Source: Clostridia bacterium (GTDB lineage: Bacteria; Bacillota_E; RBS10-35; JAJYVN01). Taken from it: a stretch of DNA of 5,614 bases. Numbering within the stretch: position 1 is the first letter of the stretch; every line of letters begins with the position of its first letter. This document shows, piece by piece, positions 1-5,330 of the stretch. The notes beneath the pieces are model-generated. The model did not search any database. It saw only the letters and a list, made by a program, of their open reading frames with translations, and was not told the origin of the DNA. The stretch is from assembly GCA_027335545.1 (NCBI GenBank), contig DAHWHV010000414.1:1-5614 (forward strand), in the 5' to 3' direction. The position numbers were made by a program, and so were the translations under genes.

Positions 1-1
1 C

Positions 2-154
2 CCCGACGGCGCCGCGGCGGGCGCGACGGGCCGCCGGCGGGCAGGGGGAATGGAGGACCTCACCTTCGTCGCCACGGAGGTCCGGCGCGAGCAGATCGAG
101 GGGCGATACCCGTCGGACCACTACCCGCTGGTGACCACGCCGCCCTGGGCTTGA
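2..154 (+). CDS. C-terminal end of an endonuclease/exonuclease/phosphatase (EEP) family protein (partial)
   Basis: Only the last 50 codons are in the window; the gene begins upstream. The frame ends at TGA 152-154, and third codon positions are almost all G or C right back to the window edge, so it is coding before the ATG at 50 and that ATG is probably internal. The tail contains GRYPSDHYPLV. A Gly-Arg-x-Pro-Ser-Asp-His-x-Pro-Val block close to the C-terminus is characteristic of the EEP fold, where the Asp-His pair is part of the metal-dependent phosphodiester-cleaving active site. Which EEP member this is (nuclease, sphingomyelinase-like, other phosphodiesterase) cannot be told from the tail. 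The Ala/Gly/Arg-rich stretch before it does not resemble the usual strand carrying the R-x-D motif. The gene reads towards the his operon but is separated from it by a hairpin and a promoter, so it is probably an independent transcription unit. Confidence 0.6.
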   Translation, partial: PDGAAAGATGRRRAGGMEDLTFVATEVRREQIEGRYPSDHYPLVTTPPWA

Positions 155-156
155 GC

Positions 157-186
157 GCGGCGGCCCCAGCGGCTCGCGGCCGCCGC
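157..186 (+). terminator. GC-rich hairpin after the EEP gene, possible terminator
   Basis: GCGGCGGCC (157-165) and GGCCGCCGC (178-186) form a perfect 9-bp stem with a 12-base loop, beginning two bases after the upstream stop codon. There is no real T-run behind it (only TT), so it is an atypical intrinsic terminator at best. A competing helix, AGCGGC (168-173) with GCCGCT (182-187), uses part of the same right arm. The position between a stop codon and a promoter favours a transcript-end role, but this is inferred. Confidence 0.4.
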
Positions 187-196
187 TTGCCGCCAG

Positions 197-226
197 TTGA
201 CGGCTACGCCTCGCGCAGCGTACACT
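197..226 (+). promoter_or_regulatory. Sigma70/SigA-type promoter for the his operon
   Basis: The -35 box TTGACG (197-202, five of six consensus bases) is followed after 18 bp by the -10 box TACACT (221-226, four of six). A start of transcription near 232-235 would give a leader of about 50 bases before the hisZ GTG. The boxes lie in a locally AT-richer patch within DNA that is otherwise extremely GC-rich, which makes the match more meaningful. No T-box, His-codon leader peptide or long attenuator fits in so short a leader. Confidence 0.65.
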
Positions 227-262
227 CGCCCTGCGCTTTACTGCTTTAGCGAGTCAAAGTAG
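224..262. promoter_or_regulatory. Dyads over the -10 box and early leader (candidate operator or leader hairpin)
   Basis: ACTCGC (224-229) is repeated in inverted form as GCGAGT (249-254), with the left half overlapping the -10 hexamer. A second, mutually exclusive hairpin can form from CTGCTTT (241-247) and AAAGTAG (256-262), with one G-U pair and an eight-base loop. Either could serve as a repressor site or a small 5' RNA structure. The arms are short, so chance occurrence is possible. No known his operator was recognised. Confidence 0.25.
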
Positions 263-285
263 CGGATACACCGGGGGGTGGCGGA

Positions 286-1296
286 GTGGGGTCGGCGGGC
301 GAGGGGCACGCGTCCGGGGCCCTGGAGGCGGTGCTGGCCGCGGTCGCGCGCCGGCGGCGGCTGCAGGCCGCCCTGAGCCGGGTGCTGGAGGAGCGGGGGT
401 ACGCCGAGATCGCCGTGCCCCTGCTGCAGCCGGCGGTGCAGGGCGAGGCGACGGGGGAGTGGGGGCCGGCCTACCGCGTCCTCGACCAGGACGGGGAGGT
501 CCTGGAACTGCGCCCGGACGTGACCGGTCCGGTCGCCCGCCTCTGCGCCAAGGGGGACGCGGCCGGGCCGCGCCCCCGCCGCCTGTACTACCAGGCCAGC
601 ATCTTCCGCCGCCTGCCGGGGGGGCGGCCGCGCGAGATCGCCCAGGCGGGCGCGGAGCGCATCGGCGGCGGGGACTCCGTGGCCGAGCGGGCGGAGGCCG
701 ACGCCGAGATGCTCACCCTGGCGGCGGAGTGCCTGCGGGAGGCGGGGGCCCGCGGCTTCCTGCTGGTCCTGGGGAACGCCGCCTATGTGCGCGAGCGCCT
801 GCAGGGGTGCGGCGCGGCGGTGGCGCCGGCCGAGGCGGCCCTGCGCGCCCGCGACCGGGTGGGCCTGGCGGCGGTGGTGGATGCGGCCGTGGCGGAGGGT
901 TTCGCCTGGCGGGGGGGCCTGGGGGCGGCCCTCGCCGGGGGCCTGGTGGGCGCCGGGGTGGCGGCGCGGGAGTGGCGCGGCCTTTTGGGGCGGCTGCAGC
1001 GCGCCGGAATGGAGGGGGTCGTGCTGGTCGAGCCGGGTCTGCTCCTGCCGGGCACCTACTACACCGGCGCGGTCTTCGAGGTGCTGGTCCCGGGGGTGCC
1101 CTGGCCGGTGGGGGACGGGGGGCGGTACGACGGCCTGCTGGGCCGCTGGGGCGACCCGGAGCCCGCGGTCGGCTTCGCCCTGGACTGTGACCGCCTGCTG
1201 CGCGCCGTGGACGGGGAGGCCCCGAGCGAGGGGACCCACCGCGCATGGGCGGCCGTCCGCGACGCCGGGCCCGCGCAGGGGGCGAACGGGCGATGA
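286..1296 (+). CDS. hisZ: ATP phosphoribosyltransferase regulatory subunit HisZ
   Basis: HisZ is a class II histidyl-tRNA synthetase paralogue that does not charge tRNA. It binds short-form HisG in the cytoplasm to form the active, histidine-inhibited enzyme for the first step of histidine synthesis. The 336-residue product shows the synthetase catalytic-core remnants: LRPDVTGPVARL near residue 75, the motif-2-like YYQASIFRR followed by GRPREIAQAGAERIG, YYTGAVFEV at 258-266, and a GDGGRYDGLLG loop near 276-286 followed by PAVGFALDCDRLL. It ends soon afterwards without the anticodon-binding domain of a true HisRS (about 420 residues), which separates HisZ from HisS. The start is GTG 286: an in-frame TAG at 247-249 and the lack of any other start between them leave it as the first option, with a G-rich stretch (273-278) eight bases upstream as a weak Shine-Dalgarno. 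It is the first gene of the operon. Its stop overlaps the hisG start in ATGA (1293-1296), so translation of the two is probably coupled. Confidence 0.93.
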   Translation: MGSAGEGHASGALEAVLAAVARRRRLQAALSRVLEERGYAEIAVPLLQPAVQGEATGEWGPAYRVLDQDGEVLELRPDVTGPVARLCAKGDAAGPRPRRLYYQASIFRRLPGGRPREIAQAGAERIGGGDSVAERAEADAEMLTLAAECLREAGARGFLLVLGNAAYVRERLQGCGAAVAPAEAALRARDRVGLAAVVDAAVAEGFAWRGGLGAALAGGLVGAGVAAREWRGLLGRLQRAGMEGVVLVEPGLLLPGTYYTGAVFEVLVPGVPWPVGDGGRYDGLLGRWGDPEPAVGFALDCDRLLRAVDGEAPSEGTHRAWAAVRDAGPAQGANGR

Positions 1297-2003
1297 CGCT
1301 GCGGGACTCCCGGCGGGATGACGACCCCCCCCTGACGCTGGCCCTGCCGCGGGGCCGGCCCTGGGTGGCCCTGGCCCCCCTGCTGCGCCGCGCGGGGGTG
1401 CCGGGGGTGGCGGAGGCGGATCCGGAGCGGCAATTGGTGGCCGACGCGGGGGCCATGCGCCTGATCTTCACCCGGCCCGCCGACATCGTCACCTACGTGC
1501 GCGAGGGCGTCGCCGACCTCGGGGTCACGGGCAAGGACGTCCTGCTCGAAGACGGCGTCGGGGTGGCCGAGCTGCTGGACCTGCCGCTGGGCGGGTGGCG
1601 CATGGCCGTGGCGGTGCGGGCGGGCGACGGTCCCTGGCCCGCCCTGCTGGCGGAGCGCGGCAACGCCCTGCGCGTGGCGACGAGCTACCCCCTGACGACC
1701 GCCGCCTTCTTCGCGCGGCGCGGGTTGGAGCCGCAGGTGATCCGGCTGCGCGGCGCGGTGGAGCTGGCCGCGGTCGTGGGCCTAGCCGACTGCATCGTGG
1801 ACATGGTGGAGACGGGTCGCACCCTGGCCGCGCACGGCCTCGTGGAGGTGGAGTTGGTGGAGCGTATCTCGTTGCGGCTCATCGCCAACCCCGCCAGCCA
1901 CCGCTTCCGGGCCCGGGCGATCGACGCCCTCCTCCAGGGCCTGACGGCCACCCTGCGGGCGGGGCCCGGCGGCGGGGGGGGCGCGACAGCCGACCCTGCG
2001 TGA
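1293..2003 (+). CDS. hisG: ATP phosphoribosyltransferase catalytic subunit HisG (short form)
   Basis: HisG condenses ATP with PRPP to phosphoribosyl-ATP, the committed step of histidine synthesis. The product is 236 residues. It begins the family fold at LTLALPRGRPW (14-24), then has FTRPADIVTYVREGVADLGVTG (59-80), KDVLLE (81-86), RVATSYPLTTAAFFARRGL (127-145), GLADCIVDMVETGRTL (163-178) with the PRPP-binding D170/E173/T174/G175 loop, and RLIANPASHR (195-204). It stops where short-form enzymes stop, lacking the C-terminal ACT-like domain of long HisG, so it should depend on the HisZ encoded just upstream. ATG 1293 is chosen because it overlaps the hisZ stop and leaves only about 13 extra N-terminal residues. 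An in-frame ATG at 1245 lies inside hisZ and would add a basic, non-conserved stretch. The last 14 or so residues are a Gly-rich tail read through an eight-G run (1974-1981) and look unconserved. Confidence 0.94.
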   Translation: MTLRDSRRDDDPPLTLALPRGRPWVALAPLLRRAGVPGVAEADPERQLVADAGAMRLIFTRPADIVTYVREGVADLGVTGKDVLLEDGVGVAELLDLPLGGWRMAVAVRAGDGPWPALLAERGNALRVATSYPLTTAAFFARRGLEPQVIRLRGAVELAAVVGLADCIVDMVETGRTLAAHGLVEVELVERISLRLIANPASHRFRARAIDALLQGLTATLRAGPGGGGGATADPA

Positions 2004-2016
2004 GGGGATGCGGGGG

Positions 2017-2035
2017 CCGCGCGGTCGCCGCGCGG
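2017..2035 (+). other. Perfect GC hairpin in the hisG-hisDC gap
   Basis: CCGCGCGG occurs twice (2017-2024 and 2028-2035) separated by TCG. As the octamer is its own reverse complement, the two copies can form an 8-bp stem (7 bp with a realistic five-base loop). It begins 13 bases after the hisG stop. It has no T-run and sits within the operon, so an RNA-stability, processing or partial-attenuation role is more likely than full termination. The function is not known. Confidence 0.45.
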
Positions 2036-2061
2036 GTGTGCCCTCCGTGTGTTCGTTTGTC

Positions 2062-2109
2062 GTCTCTTCGCTCGTCTCTTCGCTCGTCCCTTCGCTCGTC
2101 CCTTCGCTC
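2062..2109 (+). repeat. Four tandem copies of a 12-bp pyrimidine-rich repeat
   Basis: GTCTCTTCGCTC is present at 2062-2073 and 2074-2085, and GTCCCTTCGCTC at 2086-2097 and 2098-2109. Copies 1-2 and 3-4 are identical pairs differing by one T/C change, as if the array doubled twice. A degenerate GTTCGTTTGTC precedes it (2051-2061). The tract is clearly less GC-rich than its surroundings and almost entirely pyrimidine on the + strand. It ends 13 bases before the hisD Shine-Dalgarno. It is probably untranslated. Its length is a multiple of three, and in the hisD frame it would read as repeated Ser-Ser-Leu-Arg. Confidence 0.9.
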
Positions 2110-2121
2110 GATGGTTCGGTG

Positions 2122-2129
2122 GGAGGAGG
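2122..2129 (+). promoter_or_regulatory. Strong ribosome binding site of hisDC
   Basis: GGAGGAGG lies eight bases before ATG 2138. It is the only near-consensus Shine-Dalgarno in the window and decides the start of hisDC. In-frame ATGs at 2111 and 2144 are the alternatives: 2111 lies upstream of this site, so it cannot use it, while 2144 would have a less favourable 14-base spacing. Confidence 0.85.
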
Positions 2130-2137
2130 GGCGTCCG

Positions 2138-4564
2138 ATGGCGATGCCCGCAGAGGGGTCCTGGCAGGCGTGCACGGCGGCGGAGTGGTCCGCCCGGCGC
2201 GCGCAACTGCCGCCCGGTCCCGACCTGGGGGCCGCGGAACGCGCCGGCGAGTTGCTCTCGGCGATCCGTGGCGGCGGTCCCGACGCCCTGTTGCGGGTCG
2301 AGGCCGGTCTGCGCGCCGATCCGGGCCTGCCGGCGGCGGCGGCGGCGGCGTTTGCGCCCCTGCCCGTCTCCGCCGTCGAGGTACCCGCGCAGCGGCTGCG
2401 CACCGGGCTGGACGCCGTCCCGCCGGCCGTGGGGGCCGCGTTGCGCGCGGCGCGGGACCGGCTGGTGGCCTTCCTGGCCCCCGCCGTGCCCCGCGGGTAC
2501 GACTACACGGACTCCGGGGGCAACCGCGCCGCGCTCGAGGTGGTGCCCCTGCAACGCATCGGCGCCTACGTGCCGGGCGGCCGCGCCCCTTACGTGTCCT
2601 CCGTCCTGATGACCGTCGTCCCGGCGCGCGTGGCGGGGGTGGCCGAGGTCGTCCTCTGCACGCCGGCAGGTCCGGACGGGGACGTGGAGCCCGCGATCCT
2701 GGCCGCGGCAACCGTGGCGGGTGTGGACCGCCTCTTCCTGCTCGGGGCGGTCCCGGCGCTGGCCGCGCTGGCCTATGGCCTGGGGCCCGTCCCCGCCTGC
2801 GACAAGGTGGTCGGGCCCGGAAACGCGTTTGTGGTCGCGGCCAAGCGCCTCATCGCCGCCGATGTGGGCATCGACGGACTGCCCGGGCCCTCGGAGATCG
2901 TGGTCCTCGCCTCTGCCGGCGCCGAGGCCGCCTGGGTGGCGGCGGATCTGCTCGCCCAGGCCGAGCACGGCCCGGACTCCCTCTGCCTGCTGGTGAGCCC
3001 CGACGCGGGCGTGCTCCGCGCCGTCGGGGACGAACTCGCCCGCCAGGCCGAGGCCCTGCCCGCGCGGAGGCGGGTGGATGCCCTGAAGGCTCTGCGCCGC
3101 AGCGGGGGGCCCGTGTTGGTGCCCGACCTGGACGCCGGCCTGCGCTTCGCCGAGGGCTTGGCCCCCGAGCACCTCTCGCTGCAGGGCAGCGACGCGGAGG
3201 CCCTGCTGCCGCGCGTGCGGCGGGCCGGGGCCGTCTTCGTCGGTCCGTACTCGCCGGTCGCGGCGGGGGACTACGCCGCCGGCACGGACCACGTGCTGCC
3301 GACGGCGGGCACGGCCCGCTTCGCCTCGGGCCTCGGCCCCGCGGACTTCGTGCGGCGCCTGCAGGTCTTCCAAGGCTCCCCGCAGGGCGCGGCGCTCTGG
3401 GCGGAGCCGGGGCGCGCCCTGGCGGAGGTGGAGGGCTTCTCGGCCCACGCCGCCTCCCTGGCGCTTCGCGGGGCGGCGCGCCCCGCCGCGGCGCCGCCGT
3501 CGGCCCCGGTTCCCTACGTGCCGCCGGTGCCGCCCGGTGCGGCCCGGCTGGATCTCAACGAGAACCCGTTCCCGTGGCCCGAGGACCTGTGGCGGGAGGT
3601 GCAGGCCCGCTTGCGGGCCTCCGAGCCCAGCCGCTACCCGCGGGAGACGGAGGCCCTCCAGGCGGAACTGGCCGGGTATGCCGGCGTGCCGTCGGAGTGG
3701 TGCCTGCCGGCCAACGGCTCGGACGAGTTGCTCCTGGCGGTGGCGGCGGCTTGGGGGCGCCGGGCCGTGCGGGCGGTCTTCCCCACGCCCACCTTCGGCA
3801 TGTACCGGCGTCTGGCCCTGGCCTGCGGGCTGCCGGTGCGCGCCGTGCCCCTGGGGCCGCCGCCGGACTTCGCGCTCCCGGTGGGGGCCATCCTGGAGGA
3901 GGCGGCCCGCGGCGGCGAGACCCTCCTGTTGCTGTGCCGCCCGAACAACCCGACCGGGACCCTCTGGCCGGCGGAAGAGGTGCTTCGGCTGGTGGAGGCC
4001 CCCGGGGTGTGGGCCGTGGTGGACGAGGCGTACGTGGAGTTCGCCGAGGGCGGGGCGCCCCGCGGCCTCGTGGATTGGCTGCCGGCCCACCCCCGCCTCT
4101 GCCTGCTGCGGACCCTGAGCAAGGCCTTCGCCCTGGCGGGCCTGCGCGTGGGGTACGCCCTGGGGCGGCCCGATGCCCTGGCGCCCCTGCGGGCGGCGGT
4201 CCAGCCCTGGGCGGTCAGCGCCTTCTCCTGCGCCGTCGCGCGGTTGGCGTTGGAGCGCCGGCCCTGGATGGAATCGGCCGTGCGCACGCTGGTCGGCGAG
4301 CGGGAGCGGGTGCGGGGCGCCCTGGCGCGGCTGCCGGGGCTGACCCCGCACCCGAGTTGCGCCAACTACCTGCTCTTCGGCGTGGACGCGGCGCGGACGG
4401 GGGTGGAGGCCTTCGCGCTCTTCGACCACCTGTACGCCCGTGGGGTCGTCCTGCGCCGCTGGCGGGACGAGCCGGCGCTGCGGCACTGCCTGCGCACCAG
4501 CGTCGGCACGCCGCAGGAGAACGACCGCCTGCTGCAGGAGTTGCGGCTGCGGCTGGACGGCTGA
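2138..4564 (+). CDS. hisD-hisC: Fused histidinol dehydrogenase - histidinol-phosphate aminotransferase (HisD-HisC)
   Basis: This is one 808-codon frame with two complete enzymes. Residues 1-444 are HisD, the Zn- and NAD-dependent oxidation of histidinol to histidine (steps 9-10). They carry YVPGGRAPYVSSVLM, the DKVVGPGN and GLPGPSEI blocks, Zn ligands Q274 and H277 (LAQAEHGPDS), D378 (GDYAAGTDHVLPT) and H437 (GFSAHAAS), and the catalytic pair E344-H345 (APEHLSL). Their spacing matches E. coli Q259/H262/E326/H327/D360/H419. Residues 460-808 are HisC, a PLP enzyme that makes histidinol phosphate from imidazole-acetol phosphate and glutamate (step 7). They carry LDLNENPF (471-478), NGSDE (526-530), RPNNPTG (601-607), D629 and Y632 (DEAYVEF), Schiff-base K662 in TLSKAFALAG, R670, and R786 in LRTSVGTPQEND. 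The joint is about 15 Ala/Pro-rich residues (445-459) with no stop in any frame, no ATG and no Shine-Dalgarno, so separate translation of HisC is unlikely. The HisD N-terminus is divergent and includes a six-alanine run. The start at 2138 is set by the strong ribosome binding site. Confidence 0.93.
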   Translation: MAMPAEGSWQACTAAEWSARRAQLPPGPDLGAAERAGELLSAIRGGGPDALLRVEAGLRADPGLPAAAAAAFAPLPVSAVEVPAQRLRTGLDAVPPAVGAALRAARDRLVAFLAPAVPRGYDYTDSGGNRAALEVVPLQRIGAYVPGGRAPYVSSVLMTVVPARVAGVAEVVLCTPAGPDGDVEPAILAAATVAGVDRLFLLGAVPALAALAYGLGPVPACDKVVGPGNAFVVAAKRLIAADVGIDGLPGPSEIVVLASAGAEAAWVAADLLAQAEHGPDSLCLLVSPDAGVLRAVGDELARQAEALPARRRVDALKALRRSGGPVLVPDLDAGLRFAEGLAPEHLSLQGSDAEALLPRVRRAGAVFVGPYSPVAAGDYAAGTDHVLPTAGTARFASGLGPADFVRRLQVFQGSPQGAALWAEPGRALAEVEGFSAHAASLALRGAARPAAAPPSAPVPYVPPVPPGAARLDLNENPFPWPEDLWREVQARLRASEPSRYPRETEALQAELAGYAGVPSEWCLPANGSDELLLAVAAAWGRRAVRAVFPTPTFGMYRRLALACGLPVRAVPLGPPPDFALPVGAILEEAARGGETLLLLCRPNNPTGTLWPAEEVLRLVEAPGVWAVVDEAYVEFAEGGAPRGLVDWLPAHPRLCLLRTLSKAFALAGLRVGYALGRPDALAPLRAAVQPWAVSAFSCAVARLALERRPWMESAVRTLVGERERVRGALARLPGLTPHPSCANYLLFGVDAARTGVEAFALFDHLYARGVVLRRWRDEPALRHCLRTSVGTPQENDRLLQELRLRLDG

Positions 4565-4568
4565 GGGC

Positions 4569-4577
4569 GGGGGGGGG
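4569..4577 (+). promoter_or_regulatory. Nine-G run serving as the hisB ribosome binding region
   Basis: A run of nine G residues lies in the 21-base gap between the hisDC stop (4562-4564) and the hisB ATG (4586), ending eight bases before the start. It is in the Shine-Dalgarno position but is not a consensus GGAGG, so hisB initiation may rely on coupling to hisDC translation. The run is also a hotspot for length errors in replication or sequencing, though a change here would alter spacing rather than protein. Confidence 0.4.
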
Positions 4578-4585
4578 ACGCGACG

Positions 4586-5179
4586 ATGGCGGGGCGTGGG
4601 GCGGAGATCCGGCGGCAGACCCGCGAAACCGACGTCCTGGTCCGGCTGGCGGTGGACGGCGCGGGCCGGTGCCGCGCGGCGACCGGGGTCGGCTTCTTCG
4701 ACCACATGCTCGGGGCCTTCGCCCGGACCGCCCTGGTCGACCTGGAGGTCGAGTGCCGCGGCGACCTGGAGGTCGAGCCCCACCACTCGGTGGAGGATGT
4801 GGGCATCACGCTGGGCCAGGCCCTGCGCCAGGCCCTGGGGGACCGGGCGGGGCTGGCCCGGTACGGCTCGTCCCTGCTGCCGATGGACGAGGCGCTGGCC
4901 CGCGTCGCGCTGGACCTCTCCGGCCGTCCCTACCTGGTCTGGGCGGCGGACCTGCCGCTGCAGAGCATCGGGGGCTTCGGCAGCGACCTGGCGGAGGAGT
5001 TCTGGCGGGCCCTGGCCACCAACGCCGCCTGGACGCTGCACATCGACCTGCTGCGCTGGCGCAACGGCCACCACGCCCTGGAGGCCATCTGGAAGGCCGC
5101 CGGCCTGGCCCTGCGGCAGGCCGCGCAAAGGGACGCCCGCATCGAGGGGGCCCTCTCGACCAAGGGGGTGCTGGCTTGA
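4586..5179 (+). CDS. hisB: Imidazoleglycerol-phosphate dehydratase HisB
   Basis: HisB removes water from imidazole-glycerol phosphate to give imidazole-acetol phosphate (step 6), the substrate of the HisC domain encoded just upstream. The 197-residue product is the usual length for the monofunctional enzyme and lacks the N-terminal histidinol-phosphatase domain of E. coli HisB. The family's metal and catalytic residues are present in order: E14 (RETD), H40 (GFFDHML), H66-H67-E70 (EPHHSVEDVGI), H162-H163-E166 (NGHHALEA), and the terminal STKGVL (191-196). LPMDEAL (98-104) and LSGRPYL (111-117) are also typical. Two deviations are visible: T48 in FARTALVD, where most HisB proteins have His (as in ARHG), and E138 in AEEFWRAL, where E. 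coli and plant enzymes have a metal-binding His. Glu there also occurs in other bacterial HisB proteins, as I recall. The ATG at 4586 follows hisDC by 21 bases. It is the last his gene seen here. Confidence 0.95.
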   Translation: MAGRGAEIRRQTRETDVLVRLAVDGAGRCRAATGVGFFDHMLGAFARTALVDLEVECRGDLEVEPHHSVEDVGITLGQALRQALGDRAGLARYGSSLLPMDEALARVALDLSGRPYLVWAADLPLQSIGGFGSDLAEEFWRALATNAAWTLHIDLLRWRNGHHALEAIWKAAGLALRQAAQRDARIEGALSTKGVLA

Positions 5180-5180
5180 G

Positions 5181-5234
5181 GCGTGTGCGGGCGTGGGGCG
5201 GGTGCCACGGCACCGACCCCACGCCCGCACACGC
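5181..5234 (+). terminator. Long perfect hairpin directly after hisB, probable operon terminator
   Basis: GCGTGTGCGGGCGTGGGG (5181-5198) is followed by its exact reverse complement at 5217-5234, giving an 18-bp perfect stem. Inside it, past a 2x2 mismatch, GGTGC (5201-5205) pairs with GCACC (5210-5214) around a four-base CACG loop. The structure begins two bases after the hisB stop. There is no T-run, so if it terminates transcription it does so by stem strength alone or with Rho; it may instead protect the mRNA 3' end. Its symmetry also means it would work for transcription from the other side. It could alternatively be a single copy of a dispersed palindromic repeat. Confidence 0.6.
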
Positions 5235-5330
5235 GGCGGCGATGACGCCCGGACCCGGTGGCGGAGGGGCGTGGGCCGCTGGCCCTCCTGGAATCGGCCT
5301 GCTCGCCCGTGTGGTCTGAGCGGGAGACCG
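5235..5330. other. Spacer without a convincing gene, holding one small dyad
   Basis: Nothing coding is supported here. A 25-codon frame from ATG 5242 to TGA 5319 has no ribosome binding site of note and a low-complexity Gly/Pro/Ala sequence. GGTCT (5313-5317) and AGACC (5325-5329) form a five-base inverted repeat just before the palindrome array, perhaps marking its boundary. No start of hisH, the usual next gene, is seen. Confidence 0.5.

Noticed and set aside
227..285. T-box, riboswitch or His leader peptide ahead of hisZ
   Set aside because: The leader is only about 50 bases, with no T-box sequence, no run of His codons and no terminator/antiterminator pair.
1245..1292. Upstream hisG start at ATG 1245
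   Set aside because: It lies deep in hisZ and would add 16 mostly Gly/Arg residues ahead of the ATG that overlaps the hisZ stop; the latter fits the coupled-gene pattern better.
2331..2350. CGG triplet run as a functional repeat
   Set aside because: It encodes the six-alanine run in the divergent HisD N-terminal region and is expected from codon bias in such GC-rich DNA.
3518..4564. Independent hisC gene starting at an internal GTG (3518 or 3527)
   Set aside because: There is no Shine-Dalgarno upstream and no hisD stop before it; the frame is continuous with HisD.
1685..5230. Minus-strand open frame of about 1181 codons running under hisG, hisDC and hisB
   Set aside because: It is antisense to genes with intact catalytic motifs, has an Arg/Gln/Pro/Gly-rich low-complexity translation, and is explained by the scarcity of stop codons in very GC-rich DNA.
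2008..5319. Plus-strand frame of about 1103 codons overlapping hisDC and hisB
   Set aside because: The translation is Gly/Arg/Pro/Ala low-complexity with no recognisable domain; the hisDC and hisB frames carry all the family motifs.
5242..5319. 25-codon small ORF after the hisB hairpin
   Set aside because: It has a Gly/Pro-rich composition, only a weak ribosome binding site very close to the ATG, and no similarity I recognise; it also follows a probable terminator.
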